Positions 23,430 to 32,123 of a stretch of DNA of 36,387 nucleotides are shown here, in pieces (within the stretch, counting starts at the first letter, position 1; each line of letters starts with the position of its first letter). This DNA comes from Mesorhizobium plurifarium (GTDB taxonomy: Bacteria; Pseudomonadota; Alphaproteobacteria; Rhizobiales; Rhizobiaceae). Location: assembly GCA_000824785.1 (NCBI GenBank), contig CCNB01000012.1, forward strand, positions 756,798 to 793,184. Reading direction: 5' to 3'. Position numbers and translations under genes: made by a program. The notes under the pieces are model-generated. The model did not search any database. It saw nothing but the letters and a program-made list of their open reading frames with translations, and had not been told where the DNA came from.

Positions 23430-24246
23430 GCCGCTGTTTTCCGTGCGCGGCCTGAAGGTGGCGCTGCCCGACATGACGCGCAAGCCGTTGATCGGCCGCG
23501 CGCCGCTGGCGGAAATCCTGAAAGGGCTCGATTTCGACCTGCCCAAGGGATCGGTCACCGGCATCGTCGGGGAATCCGGTTCCGGCAAGTCGACGCTCGG
23601 ACGCGCGCTGGTTCGGCTGCTCGAGCCGAGCGCCGGCGCGATCAGCTTCGAAGGGCGCGACATCAGCCATCTTTCGGAGGCCGAGCTGCGGCCGCTGCGC
23701 CGCGACCTGCAGATGATCTTCCAGGACCCGATGTCGTCGCTCAACCCGCGGCATACGATCTTCAACATCATCGCAGCCCCCTTGCGACAGAACGGGCTTG
23801 GCGACCGGCTTAAGGAACGCGTCGCGGAAGCCTTGCTGCGCGTCGGCCTGCCGCAGGGCTTCGCCAGCCGCTATCGGCATGAGCTTTCGGGCGGCCAGCG
23901 CCAGCGGGTCGGCATCGCGCGGGCGCTCGCGCTGTCACCGAAATTCGTGCTGGCCGATGAGATCGTCTCCGGCCTCGACGTGTCGACGCAGGCGCAGATC
24001 CTGACCTTGTTGGAGAAGCTCGCGGCCGAGATGGGGCTGACGGTGGCCTTCATCAGCCATGACCTGTCGGTGATCCGTCGGCTCTGCCAGCAGGTCATCG
24101 TCATGCGCGAGGGCAGGATCGTGGAGGCCAGCGCCACGGACGCGCTGTTCGACAACCCGAAGGAGGCCTACACGCGCGACCTGCTCGCCGCCATTCCGCT
24201 CCCCGAGATCGATCCGGACTGGCTGCTGCCGAAGGTGCCAGCATGA
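23422..24246 (+). CDS. ABC importer ATP-binding protein, DppF/OppF type
   Basis: A 274-residue ATPase starting at ATG 23422, overlapping the previous gene by 8 bp. Walker A is GESGSGKST, the signature LSGGQRQR, and Walker B FVLADEIVSGLDV, where the usual DEP is DEI. That keeps the catalytic Glu and is common in this subfamily. The H-loop is in FISHDLSVIRR. The C-terminal AYTRDLLAAIPLP completes the peptide-importer pattern. The unit 18986-24246 is thus a complete five-gene ABC importer. Confidence 0.94.
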   Translation: MAEPLFSVRGLKVALPDMTRKPLIGRAPLAEILKGLDFDLPKGSVTGIVGESGSGKSTLGRALVRLLEPSAGAISFEGRDISHLSEAELRPLRRDLQMIFQDPMSSLNPRHTIFNIIAAPLRQNGLGDRLKERVAEALLRVGLPQGFASRYRHELSGGQRQRVGIARALALSPKFVLADEIVSGLDVSTQAQILTLLEKLAAEMGLTVAFISHDLSVIRRLCQQVIVMREGRIVEASATDALFDNPKEAYTRDLLAAIPLPEIDPDWLLPKVPA

Positions 24247-24326
24247 ATTGAGTTTCGATATCCGCACGCCGACCAGCGGGCCTCGGATGTGCGCCAGGAC
24301 AAGTCGGCCCGCCAATGGAGGGTGAC

Positions 24327-24926
24327 ATGAAATACGCAATCCAGGCGGCGATCCTCGCGGCCTCTTTGTTCGGCGCAATGGGAGCTGCATCCGCGGATTC
24401 GATCCCCGGCATGCGCGGGCACGACCATACCGGCATCACCGTGCCCGACATGAAGCAGGCCGTCGATTTCTTCACCACTATCGTCGGCTGCAAGAAGGCG
24501 ATGTCCTTCGGGCCGTTCGCCGACGACAAGGGCACCTTCATGCAAGACCTGCTCGGCGTCGATCCGAAGGCGGTTATCGAGGAGATCACTCAGATCCGTT
24601 GCGGCTACGGATCGAACATCGAGCTGTTCAAATACACGGCACCTGACCAGAAGGACGCAACGCCCAAGAACAGCGATATCGGCGGCTATCACATCGCCTT
24701 CTATGTAGACGACGTCGCCGCGGCGAAGGCCTATCTCGAGAGCAAGGGCGTGAAGACCAGGATGGGGCCGCTGCCGGTGAAGGAAGGCCCGGCCGCCGGC
24801 CAGACCATCCTCTATTTCCAGGCGCCGTGGGGGCTGCAGCTGGAGGCGATCAGCTACCCCGAAGGCATGGCCTACGAAAAGGGCGCCGAGACGGTGCTGT
24901 GGAGCCCGAAGGACCCGGCCAAGTGA
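24327..24926 (+). CDS. exported VOC/glyoxalase-fold protein
   Basis: A 199-residue protein. ATG 24327 has GGAGGG about 5 nt upstream; an in-frame ATG at 24315 overlaps that ribosome site. A signal peptide spans about residues 1-23 (IQAAILAASLFGAMGAASA). Two beta-alpha-beta-beta-beta units follow, starting at HDHTGITVPDMKQAVDFF and YHIAFYVDDVAAAKAYLESKG. Possible metal ligands are the first His cluster, Glu in NIELFKY, the second-repeat His and Glu in LQLEAISYP, the 2-His-2-Glu layout of glyoxalase I and extradiol-type VOC enzymes. Export is unusual for VOC enzymes. It ends the transporter unit and stands before the aromatic acyl-CoA operon. Confidence 0.82.
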   Translation: MKYAIQAAILAASLFGAMGAASADSIPGMRGHDHTGITVPDMKQAVDFFTTIVGCKKAMSFGPFADDKGTFMQDLLGVDPKAVIEEITQIRCGYGSNIELFKYTAPDQKDATPKNSDIGGYHIAFYVDDVAAAKAYLESKGVKTRMGPLPVKEGPAAGQTILYFQAPWGLQLEAISYPEGMAYEKGAETVLWSPKDPAK

Positions 24927-24966
24927 CGAACCAAACGCATCGACGGCGATCATTCAATTATAAAAC

Positions 24967-25002
24967 TTCAAGCTTGAAATAATTGCCGCGCGGCGCGATA
25001 CT
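24967..25002 (+). promoter_or_regulatory. promoter with overlapping palindromic operator before the aromatic acyl-CoA operon
   Basis: TTGAAA (24974-24979, 5/6 to -35) and GATACT (24997-25002, 4/6 to -10) are separated by 17 nt. The perfect 12-bp palindrome TTCAAGCTTGAA (24967-24978) covers the -35, in an AT-rich island within GC-rich DNA. A repressor bound here would block RNA polymerase. The MarR protein encoded inside the operon (28180-28644) is the leading candidate; MarR proteins typically bind palindromes of this size. Confidence 0.6.
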
Positions 25003-25057
25003 GAGAGTTGGGATCGCCGGCCTTCGCCGGCGGCTCCCGACACCTTATGGAGTTTAC

Positions 25058-25101
25058 GCAATTCCGGACGGAAAACCGCTACGCACTTTTCCTGGAATTG
25101 C
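25058..25101 (+). repeat. stem-loop (dispersed rhizobial palindrome) in the operon leader
   Basis: GCAATTCC (25058-25065) pairs with GGAATTGC (25094-25101), and GGAAAA (25070-25075) with TTTTCC (25087-25092), leaving an 11-nt loop and a small bulge. It ends 5 nt before the ribosome site (GAGGAG) of the monooxygenase gene. A second 7-bp hairpin, CGCCGGC/GCCGGCG, lies at 25015-25032. From memory, sequences like the larger stem are widespread in Rhizobiales intergenic DNA; a regulatory role here is unproven. Confidence 0.6.
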
Positions 25102-25121
25102 TCTAGAGGAGATCGCAAGAC

Positions 25122-27416
25122 ATGAAGGTTGCGGTTCTCGGCGGCGGACCGGCCGGACTCTACTTTGCCATCTCGCTGAAGCTGCGCGACGCCGCGCATG
25201 AGGTGACTGTCTATGAGCGCAACCGCCCGGACGACACGTTCGGCTGGGGCGTGGTGCTGTCAGCGGAGACGCTGGATAACCTGACCAAAAACGACCCGGT
25301 CAGCGCCGTCTGGATCAAGAAGCATTTCGCCTATTGGGACGACATTGCCGTCATCCATGACGGCGTGCGCACGGTGTCTTCCGGCCACGGCTTCTGCGGC
25401 ATCGGCCGCAAGCGGCTGTTGATCCTGTTGCAGCGGCGCGCCCGCGAGCTCGGCATCAAGATGATGTTCGAGACCGAGATTTCCGACCCGAAACCCTTCA
25501 TGGAAACGCACGACCTGGTGGTCGCCGCCGACGGGCTGAACTCGAAGTCGCGCGCCGCCTTCGCGGACGTCTTCAAGCCGGACATCGACACCCGCAAATG
25601 CAAGTTCGTGTGGCTTGGCACCACGCAGAAATTCGACGACGCCTTCACCTTCATCTTCGAGAAGACGGAGCATGGCTGGGTGTGGGCGCATGCCTACCAG
25701 TTCGACAGCGAGACCGCGACCTTCATCGTCGAATGCAGCGAGCAGACCTGGAACGCTTTCGGCTTCGGCCAGATGACGCAGCAGGAATCGATCGCGGTCT
25801 GCGAGCGCATCTTCGCAAAGCATCTCGGCGGCCATCCGCTGATGACCAACGCCAACCACATCCGTGGTTCGGCCTGGATCAACTTCCCACGCGTGCTGTG
25901 CGAGCGCTGGTCCTACAAGAACCTGGCGCTGATGGGCGATGCCGCGGCATCGGCGCATTTCTCGATCGGCTCCGGCACCAAGCTGGCGCTGGAAAGCGCG
26001 GTGGCGCTCGCGGATTATGTCGAAGCCGAGCCCGATCTGGAGGCGGCCTTCCGCAAATATGAGGATGCGCGGCGCACCGAGGTGCTGAAGCTGCAATCGG
26101 CGGCGCGCAATTCGCTGGAATGGTTCGAGGAAGTCGAACGATATCTCGGGCTTGATCCAGTCCAGTTCAACTATTCGCTGCTCACCCGCTCGCAACGCAT
26201 CAGCCACGAGAACCTGCGCCTGCGCGACGCCGAATGGCTTGCGGGGGCCGAGGAGTGGTTCCAGCGCAAGGCCGGCGCCGGCGGCAACAGCCTGCGCCGC
26301 GCGCCGATGTTCGCGCCGTTCAAGCTGCGCGACATGGCGCTCACCAACCGCATCGTCGTGTCGCCGATGGCGCAGTACAAGGCCGTCGACGGCTGCCCGA
26401 CCGACTGGCATTTTTCTCACTATGCCGAGCGCGCCAAGGGCGGCGCGGGGCTTGTCTATATCGAGATGACCTGCGTCAGCCCGGAGGGGCGCATCACGCC
26501 CGGATGCCCCGGCTTCTACAAGCCCGAGCACGAGGTTGCCTGGAAGCGGCTGGTCGATTTCGTCCACGCCGAGACTGAAGCGAAAATCTGCGCCCAGATC
26601 GGCCATTCCGGCGCCAAGGGCTCGACCCGCCTCGGCTGGGAAGGAACCGACGTGCCGCTCATCTCGGGGAACTGGCCGGTGATGGCGCCTTCGGCCGTGC
26701 CGTGGTCGCCGCAGAACCAGGTGCCGAAGGCGATGGACCGCGTCGACATGGACATGGTTCGCGACCAGTTCGTCGCTTCGGCTGAGATGGCCGCGCGCTG
26801 CGGCTTCGACATGCTGGAGATCCATGCCGCGCATGGCTATCTGCTGTCGGCCTTCATCACGCCGCTGACCAACCGCCGCACCGACGAGTATGGCGGCTCG
26901 CTGGAAAACCGCATGCGCTATCCGCTGGAGATCTTCCATGCGGTGCGCGCGGTGTGGCCGGCCGAGAAGCCGATCTCGATGCGCATCTCGGCCAATGACT
27001 GGGTCGGCATCGAGGGCGTGACCCCGGCGGACGCCGTCGAGATCGCCAGGTTACTCCATCAGGCGGGCGTCGATCTCTGCGACGTGTCGGCCGGGCAGAC
27101 CACCATCGCCGCCAAGCCGGTCTATGGCCGCATGTTCCAGACGCCATTCTCCGACCGCATCCGCAACGAGGTCGGCATGGCGACGATGGCTGTCGGCAAC
27201 ATCTACGAACCAGACCATGCCAACTCGATCCTGATGGCCGGCCGCGCCGACCTGGTAGCGCTGGCCAGGCCGCATCTTACCGATCCCTACTGGACGCTGC
27301 ATGCGGCGGTCACACTTGGCGACCGCGGCGTCAAATGGCCGGATCCTTATTTGCGCGGACGCGACCAGATCTACCGGCTGGCCGAGCGCGAAGCTGCAGC
27401 GGGGCTCAAAGTATGA
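25122..27416 (+). CDS. flavin monooxygenase / old-yellow-enzyme fusion (2-aminobenzoyl-CoA monooxygenase/reductase or salicylyl-CoA 5-hydroxylase type)
   Basis: A 764-residue two-domain enzyme. The N-terminal group A flavin monooxygenase (residues 1 to about 390) has VLGGGPAGLYFAISLKL, the DLVVAADGLNSKSR segment near 135 and LMGDAAASAHFSIGSGTKLALESA near 270. The C-terminal old-yellow-enzyme domain (about 397-764) has FAPFKLRDMALTNRIVVSPM, IGHSGAKGST, EIHAAHGYLLSAFITPLTN and RTDEYGGSLENR. In the known anthranilate enzyme the first domain hydroxylates the aryl-CoA ring and the second reduces it, giving a dearomatised product. The choice between amino- and hydroxybenzoyl-CoA cannot be made from sequence alone; the RidA neighbour favours the amino substrate. 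GAGGAG lies 10 nt before the start. Confidence 0.9.
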   Translation: MKVAVLGGGPAGLYFAISLKLRDAAHEVTVYERNRPDDTFGWGVVLSAETLDNLTKNDPVSAVWIKKHFAYWDDIAVIHDGVRTVSSGHGFCGIGRKRLLILLQRRARELGIKMMFETEISDPKPFMETHDLVVAADGLNSKSRAAFADVFKPDIDTRKCKFVWLGTTQKFDDAFTFIFEKTEHGWVWAHAYQFDSETATFIVECSEQTWNAFGFGQMTQQESIAVCERIFAKHLGGHPLMTNANHIRGSAWINFPRVLCERWSYKNLALMGDAAASAHFSIGSGTKLALESAVALADYVEAEPDLEAAFRKYEDARRTEVLKLQSAARNSLEWFEEVERYLGLDPVQFNYSLLTRSQRISHENLRLRDAEWLAGAEEWFQRKAGAGGNSLRRAPMFAPFKLRDMALTNRIVVSPMAQYKAVDGCPTDWHFSHYAERAKGGAGLVYIEMTCVSPEGRITPGCPGFYKPEHEVAWKRLVDFVHAETEAKICAQIGHSGAKGSTRLGWEGTDVPLISGNWPVMAPSAVPWSPQNQVPKAMDRVDMDMVRDQFVASAEMAARCGFDMLEIHAAHGYLLSAFITPLTNRRTDEYGGSLENRMRYPLEIFHAVRAVWPAEKPISMRISANDWVGIEGVTPADAVEIARLLHQAGVDLCDVSAGQTTIAAKPVYGRMFQTPFSDRIRNEVGMATMAVGNIYEPDHANSILMAGRADLVALARPHLTDPYWTLHAAVTLGDRGVKWPDPYLRGRDQIYRLAEREAAAGLKV

Positions 27417-28186
27417 GCGCCGCGCGCGAAATTGCCGGCAAGCACGCGCTGGTTACGGGCGGCGGCTCCGGCGTCGGCAAGGCGATCGCGTTTGCGCTGG
27501 CGGAAGCCGGCGTGAACGTCACCATCTGCGGGCGGCGCGAAGCGGCGCTGGCCGAGGTCGCGAAGGAGAATAACCGCATCGCTGGGCTCGCCGCCGACGT
27601 CACGAACGAGGCCGAAATGGCGGATGTGTACCAGAAGGCCGAAGCCGCGCGCGGGCCGTTCGATATCGTCGTCGCCAATGCCGGCATGGCGGGCAGCGCG
27701 CCGGCGCACAAGACCGCGCTTGCGGACTGGCAGCGTACGCTCGACGTCAACCTCACCGGCGCCTTCCTGACGGTGAGGCCGGCGCTGGCAGGCATGCTGG
27801 CACGGAAGGTCGGACGCATTGTCTTCGTCGCCTCCACTGCCGGCTTGAAGGGTTACGCTTATGTCGCGCCTTACGTCGCCGCCAAGCACGGCGTCGTCGG
27901 GCTGATGCGGGCCTTGGCCGCCGAGACCGCCAAATCCGGAGTCACCGTCAACGCGGTCTGCCCGGGCTTCGTCGAGACCGAGATGCTGGAAGAATCCATT
28001 CAGCGCATCGTCGAGAAGACGGGACGTTCCGCCGACGAGGCGCGCGCGAACCTCGCGGCGACGAACCCGCAAGGGCGTTTCGTCCAGCCGGAGGAAGTCG
28101 CCTCGGCGGTGCTGTGGCTGTGCAGCGATGCCGCGCGATCGATCACCGGACAGGCGATTTCGATTTCGGGAGGCGAGACATGGTAG
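27413..28186 (+). CDS. short-chain dehydrogenase/reductase
   Basis: A 257-residue classical SDR. The NAD(P)-binding motif TGGGSGVGKA sits near residue 17, the NAG motif at VVANAGMAG, the catalytic Ser in FVASTAG and the YxxxK pair in YVAPYVAAKHG; GFVETEML follows. An Arg pair after strand 2 (CGRREAALAEV) hints at NADP preference. It overlaps the fusion enzyme gene by ATGA. In the acyl-CoA pathway it would oxidise a 3-hydroxyacyl-CoA or reduce a ring ketone. Confidence 0.92.
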   Translation: MSAAREIAGKHALVTGGGSGVGKAIAFALAEAGVNVTICGRREAALAEVAKENNRIAGLAADVTNEAEMADVYQKAEAARGPFDIVVANAGMAGSAPAHKTALADWQRTLDVNLTGAFLTVRPALAGMLARKVGRIVFVASTAGLKGYAYVAPYVAAKHGVVGLMRALAAETAKSGVTVNAVCPGFVETEMLEESIQRIVEKTGRSADEARANLAATNPQGRFVQPEEVASAVLWLCSDAARSITGQAISISGGETW

Positions 28187-28644
28187 CGGGACCGACCTCA
28201 ACCGGGCCGGGCAAGGAGAGGCTGCGGCTGTGGATCCGCCTGCTGCGCGCCTCGCGCACCATCGAGGCCGAGCTGCGCGAGCGGCTGAAGAAGGAGTTCG
28301 ACACCACGCTGCCGCGCTTCGACGTGATGGCGGCGCTCTACCGATCGCCGGAAGGCATGCTGATGAGCGACCTGTCGCGCTTCCTTCTGGTGTCGAATGG
28401 CAATGTGACGGGCATCGTCGACCGGCTGGTTTCCGAAGGGCTGGTGACGCGGGCGCGGCGCAACGGCGACCGCCGCACCTCGATGGTGCGGCTGACCGAG
28501 GAAGGCTCGAAATCCTTCGCCGCGATCGCCGCCGCGCATGAGAATTGGGTCGGCGAACTGCTCGGCACCGTCAGCGAGGACGAGGCGCGCCGGCTGACCG
28601 GCATGCTGAAATCGTTCCGCAGCAATTGGGAGGGACGCGAATGA
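28180..28644 (+). CDS. MarR family transcriptional regulator (aromatic acyl-CoA operon)
   Basis: A 154-residue MarR protein starting at ATG 28180, overlapping the SDR stop by 7 bp. The helix-turn-helix lies at about residues 45-95 (LPRFDVMAALYRSPEGMLMSDLS, VSNGNVTGIVDRLVSEGLVTR), and the wing reads NGDRRTSMVRLTEEG. It lies inside the operon it probably represses, which would give autoregulation. The palindrome at 24967-24978 is the candidate operator. CoA thioesters are known ligands of related aromatic-operon MarR proteins such as BadR and CouR. Confidence 0.91.
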   Translation: MVAGPTSTGPGKERLRLWIRLLRASRTIEAELRERLKKEFDTTLPRFDVMAALYRSPEGMLMSDLSRFLLVSNGNVTGIVDRLVSEGLVTRARRNGDRRTSMVRLTEEGSKSFAAIAAAHENWVGELLGTVSEDEARRLTGMLKSFRSNWEGRE

Positions 28645-29453
28645 GCACTATCGCCAAGCTCAAGCCGAAACATTTCCTCTGGGATGTCGAAGGCAAGATC
28701 GCGAAGATCCGGCTCGACCGTCCCGAGCGCAAGAATCCGCTGACCTTCGACAGCTATGCCGAGCTGCGCGACACCTTTCGTGAGCTCGTCTATGCCGAGG
28801 ATGTCGACGCCGTGGTGTTCCTGCCCAATGGCGGCAATTTCTGCTCGGGGGGCGATGTCCACGACATCATCGGGCCGCTGGTCAAGATGGACATGAAGCA
28901 GTTGCTCGCCTTTACGCGCATGACCGGCGACTTCGTCAAGGCGATGCTCAATTGCGGCAAGCCGATCATTTCCGCGGTCGACGGTGTGGCGGTGGGCGCC
29001 GGCGCGATCATCGCCATGGCTTCCGACATCCGCATCGCCACGCCCGAAGCCAAGACCGCCTTCCTGTTCACCCGCGTCGGCCTCGCCGGCTGCGATATGG
29101 GCGCCTGCGCGATCCTGCCGCGCATCATCGGCCAGGGCCGCGCCGCCGAGTTGCTCTACACAGGCCGCACGATGAGCGCCACTGAGGGCGAGCGCTGGGG
29201 CTTCTACAACCGCCTGGTCGATGCGGCGGCACTGGAAGCCGACGCGCTCGACATGGCGGCGCGCATCGTTTCCGGACCGACCTTCGCGCATGGCATCACC
29301 AAGACGCAGCTCAACCAGGAATGGTCGATGAGCCTCGACCAGGCGATCGAGGCGGAAGCGCAGGCGCAGGCGATCTGCATGCAGACCGGCGATTTCGAGC
29401 GGGCGTACAAGGCGTTCGTGGCGAAGGAAAAACCGGTGTTCGAGGGGAATTGA
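28641..29453 (+). CDS. crotonase-fold enzyme (enoyl-CoA hydratase/isomerase family)
   Basis: A 270-residue protein coupled to marR by ATGA. Oxyanion-hole segments are NFCSGGDVHDI and DGVAVGAGAIIAMASDIRIA. The two catalytic Glu residues of canonical enoyl-CoA hydratase are not evident: the region reads FTRVGLAGCDMGACAILPRIIG, with an Asp near the second position. It may therefore be a ring hydrolase, isomerase or hydratase with shifted chemistry. It ends in the HGITKTQLNQE helix and a C-terminal tail with FVAKEKPVFEG. It most likely acts on the dearomatised cyclic acyl-CoA. Confidence 0.9.
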   Translation: MSTIAKLKPKHFLWDVEGKIAKIRLDRPERKNPLTFDSYAELRDTFRELVYAEDVDAVVFLPNGGNFCSGGDVHDIIGPLVKMDMKQLLAFTRMTGDFVKAMLNCGKPIISAVDGVAVGAGAIIAMASDIRIATPEAKTAFLFTRVGLAGCDMGACAILPRIIGQGRAAELLYTGRTMSATEGERWGFYNRLVDAAALEADALDMAARIVSGPTFAHGITKTQLNQEWSMSLDQAIEAEAQAQAICMQTGDFERAYKAFVAKEKPVFEGN

Positions 29454-29498
29454 GGATGAGCGGTTTTCGCCCAGGCACCGGCGCAGGAGGTTCCCTCC

Positions 29499-30647
<1,149 letters not shown>

Positions 30648-30692
30648 CACCATGCCTTGCGGACCGCATTTCAACCAAGGGGGAGGCTAGAC

Positions 30693-31088
30693 ATGCACAC
30701 GATCCTGCAGCCGGAAGGCTGGGCCAAACCGATCGGCTACGCCAATGGCGTGGCCGCGCAAGGGCGGCTGGTGTTCGTCGGCGGCCAGGTGGGCTGGAAC
30801 GGGCAATGCCAGTTCGAGACCGACGACTTCGTCGGCCAGGTGCGCCAGACGCTCGCCAATGTCGTCGCGGTGCTGGCCGAGGCCGGCGGCGAACCGCGGC
30901 ACATCACCTCCATGACCTGGTACTTCACCGACAAGGCCGAATATCTCGCCAACCTCAAGGGGATCGGCGAGGCCTACCGCGCCGTCATCGGCCGGCATTT
31001 TCCGGCGATGGCCGCCATGCAGGTGGTGGCGCTGGTCGAGGACCGCGCCAAGGTGGAGATCCAGGCGACGGCGGTTATTCCGGAGTGA
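30693..31088 (+). CDS. RidA/YjgF-family enamine/imine deaminase-like protein
   Basis: A 131-residue protein. ATG 30693 follows GGGGGAGG at about 6-nt spacing; an upstream TTG at 30657 lacks this. Typical RidA blocks are AQGRLVFVGGQVGWN, VRQTLANVVAVLAEAGGEPRHIT and FPAMAAMQVVALVEDRAKVEIQATA. The ring-closing Arg of true RidA (usually in an R.A..V..LP segment) is replaced by PAMAAMQVVAL-type residues, so it belongs to another YjgF subgroup. In this operon it may hydrolyse an enamine or imine formed after reduction of 2-aminobenzoyl-CoA. A small 6-bp hairpin (31125-31140) follows it. Confidence 0.9.
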   Translation: MHTILQPEGWAKPIGYANGVAAQGRLVFVGGQVGWNGQCQFETDDFVGQVRQTLANVVAVLAEAGGEPRHITSMTWYFTDKAEYLANLKGIGEAYRAVIGRHFPAMAAMQVVALVEDRAKVEIQATAVIPE

Positions 31089-31151
31089 GATAGCGGATAT
31101 CGATCGAACGCCTGAGACCAGGCCGTAGCCGCTTGGCTACCGCCGCAATCT

Positions 31152-31167
31152 GTGATCAGATGATCAC
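31152..31167. promoter_or_regulatory. GntR-type operator, site 1 (before gntR)
   Basis: GTGATCA-GA-TGATCAC is a perfect 7-bp inverted repeat around a 2-nt spacer, 63 bp upstream of the gntR start at 31230. The same 16-bp pattern, differing only in one spacer base, recurs at 32088-32103 before the next operon. GntR/FCD regulators commonly bind short palindromes of this layout, and autoregulation is usual. Confidence 0.75.
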
Positions 31168-31229
31168 GCCCGCTTCGGCGGGTATGTCTTCGCACATAGA
31201 CTTTGCCGGCATCCAAGGAAAGCAAAAGC

Positions 31230-31958
31230 GTGGCTTTGGGCTTCGAACCCGTATCGGGACGCATCACCGTCCAGGATGGCGTCTATCAGCAGCTTCGCCA
31301 TGCCTTGATGGTCGGCAGTTTCGATCCCGGCCAAGTGCTGACCATCGCCTCCCTGGCCGAGGCCTTCGGCACCTCGAACATGCCGGTGCGCGAGGCCCTG
31401 CGGCGGCTGGCGGCGGAGAACGCGCTGGAGATCTCGCAGAATGGCTCGGCCTGCGTGCCGGTGGTGACGCGGGCCAGGCTCGACGACCTTTGCCGCGCCC
31501 GGCTCGCCGTCGAGGGGCTCGCCGCCGAGCTCGGCGCGCCGCGCCTGACCGCGGCCGACGTCGCCTCGCTGCAGAAGGTCACCGACGACCAGCAGGCGAT
31601 CGGCCGTGACGGCAGCATCTACGAGCTGATCGCCAAGAACCAGCAGTTCCACTTCACCATCTACCGCGCTTCCGGCTCCGACGTGCTGTTCCAGTTGATC
31701 GAGACGCTGTGGCTGCGCTTCGGCCCCTATATGCGGCTGTTGTCCAACCATGTCGCGCCGCTGATGCGCGCCGGCACGATGGAACCCTCTGGACGTCACG
31801 CCGCGATCATCGCGGCCATCAGGGACAAGGATTTTCCGCGCGCCCGCGACGAGGTCGTGGCCGACATCACGGCGACTCAAGCGACGCTGCGCACGATCTG
31901 TCCCGACGTGCCCGAGCCCAAGGCAGTCGATTTCGCCGCTTTCGGCAAAGCGTCCTGA
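31230..31958 (+). CDS. GntR family transcriptional regulator, FadR/FCD subfamily
   Basis: A 242-residue regulator from GTG 31230, chosen because AAGGAA stands 9 nt upstream; TTG 31203 is an alternative. The N-terminal winged helix (about residues 15-75) contains VYQQLRHALMVGSFDPGQVLTIASLAEAFG and NMPVREALRRLAAENALE. The C-terminal FCD effector domain (about 90-225) has the helices LCRARLAVEGLAAE and a metal-ligand-like set in KNQQFHFTIYRASG and EPSGRHAAIIAAI. Effectors of this subfamily are usually small organic acids or amino acids. It very likely binds the two flanking GTGATCA palindromes. Confidence 0.92.
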   Translation: MALGFEPVSGRITVQDGVYQQLRHALMVGSFDPGQVLTIASLAEAFGTSNMPVREALRRLAAENALEISQNGSACVPVVTRARLDDLCRARLAVEGLAAELGAPRLTAADVASLQKVTDDQQAIGRDGSIYELIAKNQQFHFTIYRASGSDVLFQLIETLWLRFGPYMRLLSNHVAPLMRAGTMEPSGRHAAIIAAIRDKDFPRARDEVVADITATQATLRTICPDVPEPKAVDFAAFGKAS

Positions 31959-32087
31959 TTTTTTTCAACGGCGGTAACCGAAGCGCGGAACGGTCCTGTC
32001 GCAGTCGCGCTGGACCGAGCAGTTGCCCTTTTTGACCACTTCCGCCGACTTTCTTCAGCCTTAAAGGATTGATCCTCGGCTTGTTTC

Positions 32088-32103
32088 GTGATCACATGAT
32101 CAC
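32088..32103. promoter_or_regulatory. GntR-type operator, site 2 (before the PLP-enzyme/ABC operon)
   Basis: GTGATCA-CA-TGATCAC, a perfect 7-bp inverted repeat with a 2-nt spacer, matches site 1 at 15 of 16 positions. It ends 20 bp before the ATG at 32124, overlapping the likely transcript start or ribosome-loading region (AGGGAG lies at 32106-32111). Occupancy would block expression of 32124-36228. Confidence 0.75.
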
Positions 32104-32123
32104 AAGGGAGCGAGAGACAGCAA

